A stretch of DNA of 64,000 bases from Kitasatospora sp. SolWspMP-SS2h (GCF_003259315.1 NZ_QLLT01000001.1:310001-374000), one strand, 5' to 3'. Positions 42,044 to 51,086 are shown, counted from the first letter of the stretch. Notes: a model not told the origin generated them from the sequence alone. Made by a program: numbers and translations.

Positions 42044-42096
42044 ACCCGGAGGGCAACGAGTTCTGCCTGCGCCGCCCCCGGACCGCCTCGTCCTGA
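42039..42096 (+). pseudogene. Displaced 3' end of the interrupted VOC gene
   Basis: The frame reads ADPEGNEFCLRRPRTASS and stops at 42094-42096. Joined to the VOC frame that ends in LVLADP at the attL core, it gives a normal glyoxalase-like C-terminus identical in style to the paralog at 8783-9163. It has no start of its own. Confidence 0.85.
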
Positions 42097-42333
42097 AGCG
42101 GGCGCGGGCTGCCGACCGCGGCCCGCCGCCACCGCCACCGCCACCGCCACCGCACGGACCGAACCCGCGCCGCTCGCCACGGAGTCCGAGGACGCGGGCC
42201 GAACGGCCGTGGCCCCGTCGGCCGGGACGGCTCCGCCGCCGGGCGACGGCAACCGTCCACCCGCAGCGCGGCGGCGGAGGCCGGAGGCCCCGGGGTGCGG
42301 GTCCCGCTGCTGACGCAGGATAAAGTCGCCGCC

Positions 42334-42723
42334 GTGCAGGAACGGGAGACCGCCGGGTGGCGGGTGCTGAGGGTGGGCGACGGTGTCGGCGGCGCGTCGG
42401 CGGTGCCGGCCGTGCGCGGTGGTGTCGGGAGGGGCCGGGCCGGATCGGGTCCCGTCCTGGAGCGTGCGGGCGCGGTGGTGGCGCGGGACGCGGTGCCGGT
42501 CGCCGCGCTGCGGGCCGTGCTCGCGGTCCGGCACCTGGCGGGTGCCCTGTCGCCGTCGCCGTGGCTGTCGTGGGGCGGGCCCGGTCGCGGGGGCGTGGCC
42601 GTCCCGGTGGGGCCGGACGGCCGGTGCCTGCCGCGCGTCGCCGCGCGGAACGGGATCGCCGGGCGGCCGGTCGCCCGGCGGGCCGTCACCGGGCGTGCCG
42701 CCGCCGCGGGGGTCCTGCGATGA
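42334..42723 (+). CDS. Hypothetical protein upstream of the ferredoxin-like gene
   Basis: A 129-residue frame from GTG 42334. A TAAAGT hexamer ends 7 nt upstream, which fits a leaderless start. It reads QERETAGWRVLRVGDGVGGA, then VVARDAVPVAALRAVLAVRH and SPWLSWGGPGRGGVAVPVGP. It ends with an ATGA overlap on the next gene, the main argument that it is real. Composition is Gly/Arg/Val-rich and no family was recognised. The upstream stretch 42097-42333 holds GCCACC hexamer repeats at about 42126-42150. Confidence 0.45.
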   Translation: MQERETAGWRVLRVGDGVGGASAVPAVRGGVGRGRAGSGPVLERAGAVVARDAVPVAALRAVLAVRHLAGALSPSPWLSWGGPGRGGVAVPVGPDGRCLPRVAARNGIAGRPVARRAVTGRAAAAGVLR

Positions 42724-43136
42724 GCCGCCGGGCCCGCGAGAAGGCCGCCGCCGTCGGTGCGCAGGGTGCGCCCGCCCGCTGCACCGTCTCGGTCTGCCGG
42801 GGGTGCTGCTGTGGCACCCCGAAGATCCCCGGCCTCGACCACGCCGCCCAACTCGCCGACCTGCGCGGCGCCTTGGCCGAGGTCGCCACCGTCCGCCCGG
42901 TGGCCTGCCTGGACTCCTGCGACCACGCCAACGTGGTGGTCGTCCAGCCCTCGGCGGAGGGCCGCCGGGCCGGTGGCCGGCCGGTCTGGCTCGGCCTGGT
43001 CAACGACCGCGACGCCGGTGCCGACATCACCGCCTGGATCGAGGCGGGCGGCCCGGGCCTGGCCCCGCTGCCCGCCATCCTCGACCTGTACGTCTTCTCC
43101 CCCTCCCGCCGCGTCCGGCAGCACCTCGACGACTGA
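42720..43136 (+). CDS. (2Fe-2S) ferredoxin-like protein
   Basis: A 138-residue protein from ATG 42720. CTVSVCRGCCCGTPKIPG and VACLDSCDHANVVVVQPS give the Cys pattern of thioredoxin-fold [2Fe-2S] ferredoxins. The middle (LADLRGALAEVATVRP) and the C-terminal LPAILDLYVFSPSRRVRQHL are helical. It would carry electrons in the cytoplasm; the partner is unknown. It overlaps the previous frame by ATGA and is followed by the Rrf2 regulator, a family that often senses redox or Fe-S status. Confidence 0.78.
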   Translation: MSRRAREKAAAVGAQGAPARCTVSVCRGCCCGTPKIPGLDHAAQLADLRGALAEVATVRPVACLDSCDHANVVVVQPSAEGRRAGGRPVWLGLVNDRDAGADITAWIEAGGPGLAPLPAILDLYVFSPSRRVRQHLDD

Positions 43137-43164
43137 TCCGCGCGCCGCTGCCGCACCGACGGTA

Positions 43165-43231
43165 CGGACGCCCCGAGGGCACGGACGCTCCGAGGACACG
43201 GACGCCCCGGGGCACGGACGCCCCGGGGGCA
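43165..43231. repeat. 17-bp tandem repeat upstream of the Rrf2 operator
   Basis: Four imperfect units of CGGACGCCCCGAGGGCA type start at 43165, 43182, 43199 and 43215. Confidence 0.75.
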
Positions 43232-43255
43232 CCGGCCCGTGCTGGCGCGGCCGGG

Positions 43256-43278
43256 TTCCGGATAGCTACCATCCGGAA
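43256..43278. promoter_or_regulatory. Rrf2 operator O1
   Basis: TTCCGGAT-N7-ATCCGGAA is a perfect 8-7-8 palindrome ending one base before the Rrf2 ATG at 43280. Binding there would block initiation, so autoregulation is expected. Two related sites lie before the MFS gene. Confidence 0.75.
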
Positions 43279-43279
43279 T

Positions 43280-43780
43280 ATGCGGACGAGCGAAGGCGTG
43301 GAGTGGGCCCTGCACTGCTGCCTCACCCTGGTCTGGGTGGGCGGGGCGGAGCCGGTGCCCTCGGCGCGGCTGGCGGCGATGTTCGAGTTGTCGCCGACGT
43401 ACCTGAACAAGGTGCTGCAACGGCTGACCCGGGCCGGGGTGTTGACGTCCGTCTCCGGGCCGCGCGGGGGCGTGCGGCTGGCCCGGGAGCCGGAGCGGAT
43501 CAGCCTGATGGACGTGGTGGCCGCCGTCGAGGGCCCGGACCCGCTGTTCGCCTGCGCCGAGATCCGGCAGCGGGGCGTCTCCGCGACGGGCGCGTCCGCC
43601 CGCGAGTTCGCCCGCCCGTGCGGCGTCTCCACCGCGATGCGGCGCGCCGAACTGGCCTGGCGGCGCGAGCTCTCCGGGCAGAGCGTCGCCGACCTGGCGG
43701 CGGCCACCCCGGCCGCCTCGGCGGCCCGGGTCCGCGCCAACTACGCCCGCCTGGCCGGCACCGCCGACGCCACCGGCTGA
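43280..43780 (+). CDS. Rrf2-family transcriptional regulator
   Basis: A 166-residue winged-helix regulator (TSEGVEWALHCCLTLVWVGG, PSARLAAMFELSPTYLNKVL, QRLTRAGVLTSVSGPRGGVR, ISLMDVVAAVEGPDPLF). Cys residues after the wing (FACAEIRQ, FARPCGVST) could hold an Fe-S cluster or sense thiols, although the classical IscR three-Cys spacing is not complete. Operator O1 abuts its start codon, and O2/O3 precede the downstream MFS gene, so it probably represses both. Confidence 0.88.
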   Translation: MRTSEGVEWALHCCLTLVWVGGAEPVPSARLAAMFELSPTYLNKVLQRLTRAGVLTSVSGPRGGVRLAREPERISLMDVVAAVEGPDPLFACAEIRQRGVSATGASAREFARPCGVSTAMRRAELAWRRELSGQSVADLAAATPAASAARVRANYARLAGTADATG

Positions 43781-43818
43781 GCGCCCGTCCCCCGGAACTC
43801 CCCTTTCCCGTCCGCTGA

Positions 43819-43841
43819 TTCTGGATACAGTGTGTCCCGAA
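43819..43841. promoter_or_regulatory. Rrf2 operator O2
   Basis: TTCTGGAT-N7-GTCCCGAA has the same 8-7-8 layout as O1 (13 of 16 arm positions identical). It lies 62 bp upstream of the MFS GTG start. Confidence 0.65.
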
Positions 43842-43844
43842 TGA

Positions 43845-43867
43845 TTCAGGACACCGGATGTCCGGAA
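43845..43867. promoter_or_regulatory. Rrf2 operator O3
   Basis: TTCAGGAC-N7-GTCCGGAA is a third 8-7-8 copy, centred 26 bp downstream of O2. Its presence also argues that the MFS protein starts at GTG 43904 and not further upstream. Confidence 0.65.
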
Positions 43868-43903
43868 CAGCGGCCCGCGCCTGCCTCCGAGGAGGGCTCC
43901 CCC

Positions 43904-45298
43904 GTGACCGACGCGCCCAAGGCCCCACCACCCACCGCCCCGGCCCCGGCCCCCACCGCTCCGGCCGCCACCGGGGACGGTCTCGGTCCCGCCGCCGTGC
44001 TCGCCCTGGGCACCTTCGCGGTCGGCACCGACGCCTTCGTCACCGCCGGGTTCCTGCCCGCGACGGCCTCCGCGCTGCACGTGTCGACCTCGGCCGCCGG
44101 GCAGTCGGTGAGCCTGTTCGCCGCCTGCTACGCGCTCGCCTCGCCGCTGCTCGCGGTGGCCACCGCCCGGGCGCCCCGGCGGGCCCTGCTGGTCGGCGCG
44201 CTGGTGCTGCTGGCCGCCGCCAACGCGCTCACCGCGCTCGCCCCGACCTACCCGGCGCTGCTGGCGGGGCGGCTGCTCGCGGCGCTCGGCGCGGCGGCGT
44301 TCACGCCGACGGCGGGGGCGAGCGCGGCGGCGCTGGTGGGCCCCGAGCGGCGCGGGCGGGCGCTGGCGGTGGTGATCGGCGGGCTGACGGCGGCCACCGC
44401 GCTGGGCGTGCCGCTGGGACGGGTGGCCGCCGTCGGGCTGGGCTGGCGGGCCGCGCTGGGGGCGGTCGCGGCGCTGACCGCGCTGTGCGCGCTCGCGGTG
44501 CGCCTGGCGCTGCCGCAGCTGCCGCCGCTGCCGGACACCGAAGCCGTCCCGCTGCGCGCCCGGCTGGCGGCGCTGCGCCGCCCGGGGGTGCTCGCGGTGC
44601 TGCCGCTGACGGTGCTCGGGATGGCCGCCTGCTACGTCCCGTACGCGTACAGCGTGCCGGTGCTGGCCGCCGTCGGGGTCTCGGGGCGGACGGCGGTGGT
44701 GGTGGCGCTGGTGCTGTACGGGGCGGGCGCGGTGGCCGGGAACCTGCTGGCAGGGCGGTTCGCCGACCGGCACGGGCCGGTGCGGGTGCTGACGGTCGGG
44801 TACGCGGTGATGGCGGCGGCGTTCGCGGTGCTGGCGGGCCTGGCGGCCGGGCCGGTGCGGGCCGGTGCGGGGGTGGTCGGGGCGCTGGCGTTCCTGTGGG
44901 GCGCGGGCAGTTGGTGCCAGACCCCGCCGCAGCAGTTGCGCCTGCTGGCGGCGGCGCCCGGACAGGGGGCGCTGCTGGTGTCGCTGAACGCGTCCGGCAT
45001 CTACCTGGGCATCGGCGCGGGCAGCGTGCTGGGCGGGGTGGCGCTGCCGTCCGGGGCGGCGGCGGTCTTCGCGCTGGCGGCGGTGCTGGCACTGGTGGCC
45101 GGGGCGCTGCTGCGGGCGACGGCCTGCGGGCGGCGCGGACGGGGCGGGCCCGGGCGGGGCGCGTCCGGGCGGGGCGCGTCCGGGCGAGCCGGGTCCGGGC
45201 GGGACTTGTCCGGGCGGTGCGCGTCCGGGCGGGGCGCGTCCGGGCGGGGCGCGTCCGGGCGGGGCGCGTCCGGGCGGGGCGGTCCTACATCCACATGA
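43904..45298 (+). CDS. MFS drug exporter (DHA1, Cmx/AraJ-like) with a repeat-encoded tail
   Basis: A 464-residue transporter from GTG 43904 with GAGGAGG upstream. The twelve-helix pattern is clear: LGTFAVGTDAFVTAGFLPAT, ASPLLAVATARAPRRALLVG, LLAALGAAAFTPTAGASAAA, MAACYVPYAYSVPVLAAVGV, GTWCQ-like GAGSWCQTPPQQLRLLAAAP. It resembles chloramphenicol/arabinose-type efflux permeases. After LLRATACGRRGRGG the last 47 residues are GRGAS-type pentapeptide repeats from a 15-bp tandem repeat, probably added by expansion. It overlaps the convergent gene's stop by 14 bp. Rrf2 operators O2/O3 lie upstream. Confidence 0.87.
   Translation: MTDAPKAPPPTAPAPAPTAPAATGDGLGPAAVLALGTFAVGTDAFVTAGFLPATASALHVSTSAAGQSVSLFAACYALASPLLAVATARAPRRALLVGALVLLAAANALTALAPTYPALLAGRLLAALGAAAFTPTAGASAAALVGPERRGRALAVVIGGLTAATALGVPLGRVAAVGLGWRAALGAVAALTALCALAVRLALPQLPPLPDTEAVPLRARLAALRRPGVLAVLPLTVLGMAACYVPYAYSVPVLAAVGVSGRTAVVVALVLYGAGAVAGNLLAGRFADRHGPVRVLTVGYAVMAAAFAVLAGLAAGPVRAGAGVVGALAFLWGAGSWCQTPPQQLRLLAAAPGQGALLVSLNASGIYLGIGAGSVLGGVALPSGAAAVFALAAVLALVAGALLRATACGRRGRGGPGRGASGRGASGRAGSGRDLSGRCASGRGASGRGASGRGASGRGGPTST
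45151..45285. repeat. Nine-unit 15-bp tandem repeat
   Basis: CGGGCGGGGCGCGTC is repeated nine times in phase (units at 45151, 45166, ... 45271); five are perfect or nearly so. It codes for the GRGAS tail of the MFS protein and ends at the stop codon of the convergent gene. Confidence 0.9.
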
Positions 45299-46019
45299 AC
45301 GGCTGGCCGGCCACGGCGGCGGCGGACCGGCTGCTGGCGGTGAGCAGGTCGTCGGGCTTCTCGCCGGCCCGCTGGTCGAGGTAGCGCGAGACGGTGAGCG
45401 TGATGTGGTGGCCGACCAGTTCGACCCGGGTCGCCGACATCGGCCGGACGTTCGCGGCGGGGGCGAACATCCCCTCCGGGTAGGTGAACTCGAAGTCCGC
45501 GGCCTTGTCCCGGACGGTCGGCAGGGCCCGCGCCGCCGACCCCTCGTCGAGGAAGCGCAGCACCGTGACGCTGGAGGCCACCGGCTGGTCGTTGCGGGTG
45601 AGCGCGACGCCCAGCCAGCCCTGGCAGCCGAGTTCGGCCAGCAGGTCGCGGGCCTTGTCGTTCTGCACGCCCCGGCACTCGGCGCCCTCCCGGGCGGTCG
45701 AGCGGCGGGCCCGGTAGTTGTCGTAGTCGTAGCCGCGCTGGGCCGGGAAGTACCGCTCCGCCAGGAAGGACTGAGACTCCGTCAGCGGCTCCACCGGCTG
45801 GCCCGCCACGGCCGCCTGGGCCGTGGGCTTGTCGCCGCTGGGCGCCCCGGACGCCGCGCCCCGGTGGTGCGGGGTGGCGACCACCCAGACCCCGCCGGCC
45901 GCGAGCACCGCGACGACGCCCCAGAGCACGGCCAGCCGACGCCGTTTGCCGCTCGCCCGGTGCCCGTGCGGCGGCTGCTCGTCGTCCCCGCGCGCGTGCG
46001 GGCCCCGCTGGATGGTCAT
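45285..46019 (-). CDS. Membrane-anchored extracellular protein of unknown function
   Basis: A 244-residue protein from ATG 46019. A His/Arg-rich cytoplasmic start is followed by one membrane helix (LAVLWGVVAVLAAGGVWVVA, about 30-49) and an outside domain (ESQSFLAERYFPAQRGYDYD, ECRGVQNDKARDLLAELGCQ, GWLGVALTRNDQPVASSVTV, HHITLTVSRYLDQRAGEKPD). Two Cys may form a disulfide. It resembles streptomycete lipoprotein-like sensors of unknown role. No partner gene is apparent. Confidence 0.7.
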   Translation of the reverse strand: MTIQRGPHARGDDEQPPHGHRASGKRRRLAVLWGVVAVLAAGGVWVVATPHHRGAASGAPSGDKPTAQAAVAGQPVEPLTESQSFLAERYFPAQRGYDYDNYRARRSTAREGAECRGVQNDKARDLLAELGCQGWLGVALTRNDQPVASSVTVLRFLDEGSAARALPTVRDKAADFEFTYPEGMFAPAANVRPMSATRVELVGHHITLTVSRYLDQRAGEKPDDLLTASSRSAAAVAGQPFMWM

Positions 46020-46386
46020 GGCGCAGATTGTAAGCAGTTGATCGGACGATCCTTCCTTCGGGTCGGACGCACGCCCACTTCGGACCGAACCCGTCCGCCG
46101 GCCCGACCCGGCCCGCTCCGCCCGGTCGACGTTTCCGCCGCGCCCCGGAGAATCCGTTTCCCGGCCGGGCCGGAAATCCGCGAAAAGGGCTCCCGGCGGG
46201 GGTGGGGAAACCCGCAACACACCATTCGAACAAGGCGGCGAGGCGATTCCGGCCAGTGATCGCCGGAATCCCGACAGCCTGCCCCGACCTGCTGACCCGC
46301 CCACCACGCTTGGCCCGGACACCACCGGAAACCGCCGACCGCCGCAGGCCGGCCCGCGGCGGCACCCGCCGCCCACGGGAGGGAAC
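46020..46386. other. Divergent intergenic region
   Basis: 367 bp between the leftward membrane protein and the rightward coiled-coil protein. Composition is somewhat less GC-rich than coding DNA. A CGAAAAGGG stretch and CCGGCCAGTGATCGCCGG palindrome-like sequence occur, but no promoter was fixed. Confidence 0.35.
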
Positions 46387-47466
46387 ATGACGAGAACCGC
46401 CGAACAGATCGCACTCCTCCGCACCGAAACCGCCCCCGCACTGATCGAAGAACTGCGGGAAATCCGTTCCGGCCAAACGGAATTGCGCACCGATCTGGCC
46501 GCCGCCCTCGGCCAGGGCCTGGACCGGACCCGCACCGAGGTCCTCCGTGCCCTCGACCGCGACCAGCGCGACCTCGCCCTGGCCCACCGGCAGATCGACG
46601 GACTCCGCCGCGAACTGGCCGAGGCCCGGGCCGCCTGGGAGAGCGGACTCGCCGAACTGCGGACGGCCCGGACCGCACCGCCCTCCGGCGCGGACGCCGG
46701 ACCGAGCACCGGGCCGGAGCCCGCGCCGGAGCCCGCCGCAGAGGCCGCGACCGCCGTTGCGTCGGTGCCGGCTGCCGACACCGACGCCCGCACCGAGGCC
46801 ACCGAATCCGCCGAACCCACCGAGCCCGCCGCCCCGAAGGAGACCGCCTTGTCCGCCCCGTCCGACCCGACCCCCGACCCGCTCCCCGGCCCCGCCTCCA
46901 CCCCCACCGACAGCACCGACTACACCGACAGCACCGAGCAGCAGGCCGCCGCCGGTCTGCTCTCCGAACTGACCTGCGGGCGGCAGCCCGCGCCGGAGCC
47001 CGCCGCCGTCCCCGCTCCCGCCGTCCCCGCGCCCGCCGTGCGACCGGACCGCCTCCGGGACCAGTTGGACGCGGAGCTGTCCACCGTGCTGCGGACCGCC
47101 GCCCAGATCGGTACCGCCGAACTGGTCTGCCACCCGCACGCCTGGCAGTTCATCGTCGCGCGGGCCGCCGGCGCCAAGTACTTCCAGCTGCCGCCGGCCG
47201 CCACCGACGAGAAGAGCGACATGGTGACCGTCCGGCTGTCCGGCCCCAGCCTGATGTCCGCCGTCCACGCCCTGTACACCACCTACTGGGAGACCGGCAC
47301 CGGCCCGGCCCGCGACCTCCAGGACAGTGCCATGGCCCTGGCGTACTACGTCGACCTGTCCCACGAGATCCGCCGCACCCTGCCCGCGGACTCCACGGCG
47401 GCGGTCGATGAGCGCCCGCCGACCCGGATCGTCATCGACCACCGTCCCTCGGCCCAGCCCGCCTGA
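46387..47466 (+). CDS. Hypothetical protein with coiled-coil N-terminus
   Basis: A 359-residue protein with GGGAGGGAAC before ATG 46387. Residues 1-95 are strongly helical and charged ([40 protein letters not shown]), a coiled coil. A Pro/Ala/Asp/Thr-rich linker (about 96-235; contains [13 protein letters not shown]) follows. The C-terminal domain (about 240-345) is compact: [57 protein letters not shown]. No known family was recognised; a scaffold role is possible. Confidence 0.72.
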   Translation: MTRTAEQIALLRTETAPALIEELREIRSGQTELRTDLAAALGQGLDRTRTEVLRALDRDQRDLALAHRQIDGLRRELAEARAAWESGLAELRTARTAPPSGADAGPSTGPEPAPEPAAEAATAVASVPAADTDARTEATESAEPTEPAAPKETALSAPSDPTPDPLPGPASTPTDSTDYTDSTEQQAAAGLLSELTCGRQPAPEPAAVPAPAVPAPAVRPDRLRDQLDAELSTVLRTAAQIGTAELVCHPHAWQFIVARAAGAKYFQLPPAATDEKSDMVTVRLSGPSLMSAVHALYTTYWETGTGPARDLQDSAMALAYYVDLSHEIRRTLPADSTAAVDERPPTRIVIDHRPSAQPA

Positions 47467-47490
47467 CCCCGGCCCAGCCCGCCTGACCCC
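47451..47490. repeat. 20-bp perfect tandem duplication at a gene end
   Basis: GGCCCAGCCCGCCTGACCCC occurs twice in a row; the first copy contains the stop codon of the preceding gene. Confidence 0.85.
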
Positions 47491-47560
47491 GGCCCCGGCC
47501 GCCCCGCCCGCTCCCGGTCCGGCGCGACACGGCCCGACGCGACATGGCCCGGCACGGCCC

Positions 47561-47600
47561 GACGCAGTCCGACGCAGTCCGACGCAGTCCGACGCGGTCC
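47561..47600. repeat. 10-bp tandem repeat upstream of bioB
   Basis: GACGCAGTCC occurs four times head to tail, the last as GACGCGGTCC, about 120-160 bp upstream of bioB. Confidence 0.85.
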
Positions 47601-47619
47601 GCGCCGGTGTCCGGGCGGT

Positions 47620-47642
47620 CACTGTGAGCCGCGACACTGTGA
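47620..47642 (+). promoter_or_regulatory. Direct repeat upstream of bioB
   Basis: CACTGTGA occurs at 47620-47627 and 47635-47642, 15 bp apart, 79 bp before the bioB start. CTGTG...CACAG around the second copy also forms a small dyad. It is a candidate biotin-regulator site or promoter element. Confidence 0.4.
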
Positions 47643-47720
47643 CAACTCGCACAGCCCGCGGGGGATCTTCTGGCGGGTTCCCTCTGGCGGACGCCGGGGC
47701 CACCCGGGCAGGATCGGGCC

Positions 47721-48983
47721 ATGGACCTCCTCGACATCCTGACCGACAAGGGCCTTCGCCGGGAACTGCCCACCCGGGAGGAGGCGCTGGCCGTGCTGGC
47801 CACCACCGACGACCAGTTGCTGGACGTGGTCGCGGCCGCCGGCCGGGTGCGCCGGCAGTGGTTCGGCCGCCGGGTGAAGCTCAACTACCTGGTGAACCTG
47901 AAGAGCGGGCTGTGTCCGGAGGACTGCTCGTACTGTTCGCAGCGCCTCGGTTCGAAGGCGGAGATCCTCAAGTACACCTGGCTCAAGCCGGACCAGGCCG
48001 CGCAGGCCGCCGCCGCGGGCGTCGCGGGCGGGGCGAAGCGGGTGTGCCTGGTGGCGAGCGGGCGCGGCCCGACGGACCGGGACATCGACCGGGTCGCGGA
48101 CACCATCGCGGCGATCAAGGGCGCGGACGAGGGCGTCGAGGTCTGCGCCTGCCTGGGCCTGCTCTCGGACAACCAGGCCGAGCGGTTGAAGGCGGCCGGC
48201 GCGGACGCGTACAACCACAACCTGAACACCTCCGAGGCCACCTACGGCGACATCACCACCACCCACACCTACGCGGACCGGGTGGACACCGTGGCCAAGG
48301 CGCACGGCGCGGGCCTGTCGGCCTGCTCGGGCCTGATCGCGGGCATGGGCGAGAGCGACGCGGACCTGGTCGACGTGGTGTTCGCGCTGCGCGAGCTGGA
48401 CCCGGACTCGGTGCCGGTGAACTTCCTGATCCCGTTCGAGGGCACCCCGCTGGCCGAGGAGTGGAACCTCACTCCGCAGCGCTGCCTGCGCATCCTGGCG
48501 ATGGTCCGGTTCGTCTGCCCGGACATCGAGGTGCGGATCGCCGGCGGGCGCGAGGTGCACCTGCGCTCGATGCAGCCACTGGGCCTGCACATCGCCAACT
48601 CGATCTTCCTGGGCGACTACCTGACCAGCGAGGGCCAGGCCGGGCAGGCCGACCTCGACATGATCAAGGACGCGGGCTTCGAGGTGGAGGGCGCCGAGCA
48701 GACCACCCTCCCCCGCCACCGCGTCCACGCCGCCGCCACCGGCTGCGGCGGCCACCAGGAGGAGGGCGCCTGCGGGACGGGCGGTGGCTGCGGCCCGTGC
48801 GGCGGCCACGGCGAGAGCGCGCCGGCCGTCGAGGCCGCCGGAGCCCGTGGAGCCGCCGGAGCCGTTGGAGCCGCCGAAGCCCCTGGCGCCGTCGCGGCCC
48901 CGAGCACGGAGGACGAGGCGCGCACCGACCTGGTCCGGGTGCGCCGTCGCGGCGCGGGCACCGAGCTGGCCCCGAACGCCTGA
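47721..48983 (+). CDS. bioB: Biotin synthase
   Basis: A 420-residue radical-SAM enzyme. CPEDCSYC (Cys65, Cys69, Cys72) binds the [4Fe-4S] cluster; [37 protein letters not shown] and [20 protein letters not shown] are standard BioB blocks. The C-terminal Cys/Gly-rich tail ([20 protein letters not shown]) and a variable Ala/Gly stretch are common in streptomycete BioB. It inserts sulfur into dethiobiotin, the last biotin step. Its stop overlaps the bioA start (TGATG). Confidence 0.96.
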   Translation: MDLLDILTDKGLRRELPTREEALAVLATTDDQLLDVVAAAGRVRRQWFGRRVKLNYLVNLKSGLCPEDCSYCSQRLGSKAEILKYTWLKPDQAAQAAAAGVAGGAKRVCLVASGRGPTDRDIDRVADTIAAIKGADEGVEVCACLGLLSDNQAERLKAAGADAYNHNLNTSEATYGDITTTHTYADRVDTVAKAHGAGLSACSGLIAGMGESDADLVDVVFALRELDPDSVPVNFLIPFEGTPLAEEWNLTPQRCLRILAMVRFVCPDIEVRIAGGREVHLRSMQPLGLHIANSIFLGDYLTSEGQAGQADLDMIKDAGFEVEGAEQTTLPRHRVHAAATGCGGHQEEGACGTGGGCGPCGGHGESAPAVEAAGARGAAGAVGAAEAPGAVAAPSTEDEARTDLVRVRRRGAGTELAPNA

Positions 48984-50344
48984 TGGACCGTCAGCACACC
49001 CCGGACGCCGCCCGGTTGCTCGAACTGGACCGGGCGCACGTCTGGCACCCGTACGGTCCGATGCCGGGAACGGTGCAGCCCCTCGTGGTGGAGTCGGCCG
49101 CGGGAGTGCGCCTGCGGCTGGCCGAACCGGTGGGCGGGCACCGGGAGTTGGTCGACGGCATGTCGTCCTGGTGGGCGGCGATCCACGGCTACCGGCACCC
49201 CGAGCTGGACGCGGCGGTGCGCGGGCAGCTCGACGCGATGAGCCACGTGATGTTCGGCGGTCTCACCCACCGTCCGGCCGTCGAACTGGCGGTGAAACTG
49301 GTCGAGTTGACGCCGGAGCCGTTGCAGCACGTCTTCCTCGCCGACTCCGGTTCGGTGGCGGTCGAGGTCGCGCTGAAGATGTGCCTGCAGTACTGGCGCT
49401 CGCTCGGCCGCCCGGAGAAGCACCGGGTGCTGACCTGGCGCGGCGGCTACCACGGCGACACCTTCCACCCGATGTCGGTGTGCGACCCCGAGGGCGGGAT
49501 GCACCACCTGTGGGGCGGGGTGCTGCCCCGGCAGCTGTTCGCCGCCGAGCCGCCCGCCGGGTACGACGCCCCGGCCGACCCGGCGTACCTCGCGCACCTG
49601 GCCGAGCTGATCGGGCGGCACGCGGGCGAGCTGGCCGCCGTGATCGTCGAGCCGGTGGTCCAGGGCGCGGGCGGGATGCGCTTCCACTCGCCCGCGTACC
49701 TGCGCGCGCTGCGGGAGTTGTGCGACGCGCACGACGTGCTGCTGGTCTTCGACGAGATCGCCACCGGCTTCGGCCGCACCGGCGAACTGTTCGCCGCCGA
49801 CCACGCGGGCGTCTCGCCGGACGTGATGTGCCTGGGCAAGGCGCTGACCGGCGGCTACCTGACGCTGGCCGCGACGCTGTGCACCGGCCGGGTCGCCGAG
49901 GGCATCTCGCGCGGCGAGGTCCCGGTGCTGGCGCACGGCCCGACCTTCATGGGCAACCCGCTGGCGGCGGCGGTCGCCAACGCCTCGATCGACCTGCTGC
50001 TGCGGCAGGACTGGCGCGGCGAGGTCGGGCGGATCGAGTCCGCGCTGTGCACCGCGCTCGCCCCGTGCGCCGGGCGGCCCGGGGTCGCGGACGTCCGGGT
50101 GCTCGGCGCGATCGGCGTGGTGCAGTTGGACGCGCCCGTGGACATGGCCGCGGCGACCGCGGCGGCGGCCGGGCAGGGCGTGTGGCTGCGGCCGTTCCGC
50201 GACCTGATCTACACCATGCCGCCGTTCGTCACCCCGGACGAGGACCTGGCCGCGATCGGCCGGGCGATCGCCGCCGCGGCCACCGCCTCCACCCGCGCCC
50301 ACCGCGCCCACCGCTCCGACAGCTCCGACCGCTCCGACCGCTAG
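48983..50344 (+). CDS. bioA: Adenosylmethionine-8-amino-7-oxononanoate aminotransferase
   Basis: A 453-residue class III PLP aminotransferase: [82 protein letters not shown] and the PLP-lysine motif [10 protein letters not shown], ending [20 protein letters not shown]. These are diagnostic of BioA, which converts KAPA to DAPA using SAM as amino donor. ATG 48983 overlaps the bioB stop by one base. Confidence 0.96.
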   Translation: MDRQHTPDAARLLELDRAHVWHPYGPMPGTVQPLVVESAAGVRLRLAEPVGGHRELVDGMSSWWAAIHGYRHPELDAAVRGQLDAMSHVMFGGLTHRPAVELAVKLVELTPEPLQHVFLADSGSVAVEVALKMCLQYWRSLGRPEKHRVLTWRGGYHGDTFHPMSVCDPEGGMHHLWGGVLPRQLFAAEPPAGYDAPADPAYLAHLAELIGRHAGELAAVIVEPVVQGAGGMRFHSPAYLRALRELCDAHDVLLVFDEIATGFGRTGELFAADHAGVSPDVMCLGKALTGGYLTLAATLCTGRVAEGISRGEVPVLAHGPTFMGNPLAAAVANASIDLLLRQDWRGEVGRIESALCTALAPCAGRPGVADVRVLGAIGVVQLDAPVDMAAATAAAAGQGVWLRPFRDLIYTMPPFVTPDEDLAAIGRAIAAAATASTRAHRAHRSDSSDRSDR

Positions 50345-50354
50345 GAACCGCGCC

Positions 50355-51086
50355 ATGTCCACCGTCCTGTTCGTCACCGGCACCGGCACCGAGGTCGGCA
50401 AGACCCTGACCACCGCCGCCGTCGCCGCGCTGTGCCCGGAGCCGGTGGCGGTGCTCAAGCCGGGCCAGACCGGCCTCGGGCCCGACGAGCCGGGGGACGT
50501 GCACGAGGTCGCCCGGCTGGCCGGGCCGCTGGTGCACGCGGTCGAGCTGGCCCGCTACCCGGAGCCGCTCGCCCCCGAGACGGCGGCCCGCCGGGCCGGA
50601 CTGCCGCCCCTCGCGCCCGAGGACGTCGCCAAGTCGGTCGCCAAGCTCGCCGCCGGGCACCGCACCGTCCTGGTCGAGGGCGCGGGCGGGCTGCTGGTGC
50701 GCTACGACGAGCGGGGCCGCACCCTCGCCGACCACGCACTGGCCTGCCGCGACCTGGGCCTGGACGTCGGGTTCCTGCTGGTCGCGGCGGCCGGCCTGGG
50801 CACCCTGAACGCCACCGCACTCACCGCCGAGGCGCTGCGCCACCGCGGCCTCCCGCTGCGCGGCGTCGTCATCGGCTGCTGGCCCGCCGCCCCCGACCTC
50901 GCCACCCGCTGCAACCTCGCCGACCTCCCCACCGCCGCCGGCGCGCCCCTCCTCGGCGCCCTCCCCGCGGGCGCCGCCGCCCACACCCCCGTCACCTTCC
51001 GCCCATTCGCCGCCGCCGCCCTCGCCCCCGCCCTAGGCGGCACCTGGGACGCGACGGCGTTCGCAGCCGCCCACCGCCCCGCCTGA
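50355..51086 (+). CDS. bioD: Dethiobiotin synthetase
   Basis: A 243-residue protein with the P-loop [24 protein letters not shown], the [16 protein letters not shown] segment and [20 protein letters not shown]. It forms the ureido ring of dethiobiotin from DAPA, CO2 and ATP. It starts 10 bp after bioA, completing a bioBAD operon. bioF, which makes KAPA, is not adjacent on either side. Confidence 0.95.
   Translation: MSTVLFVTGTGTEVGKTLTTAAVAALCPEPVAVLKPGQTGLGPDEPGDVHEVARLAGPLVHAVELARYPEPLAPETAARRAGLPPLAPEDVAKSVAKLAAGHRTVLVEGAGGLLVRYDERGRTLADHALACRDLGLDVGFLLVAAAGLGTLNATALTAEALRHRGLPLRGVVIGCWPAAPDLATRCNLADLPTAAGAPLLGALPAGAAAHTPVTFRPFAAAALAPALGGTWDATAFAAAHRPA

Noticed and set aside
43832..43903. 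Upstream start for the MFS gene at GTG 43832
   Set aside because: The added segment overlaps Rrf2 operators O2 and O3, and GTG 43904 has the better ribosome-binding site.
42686..44773. Long antisense frame across the ferredoxin, Rrf2 and MFS genes
   Set aside because: Composition is Arg/Gln/Gly-rich without motifs and contradicts three motif-rich sense genes and their operators.
45151..45285. Regular tandem repeat that might suggest a CRISPR array
   Set aside because: Units are 15 bp and directly adjacent, with no unique spacers and no cas genes; it is a coding minisatellite.
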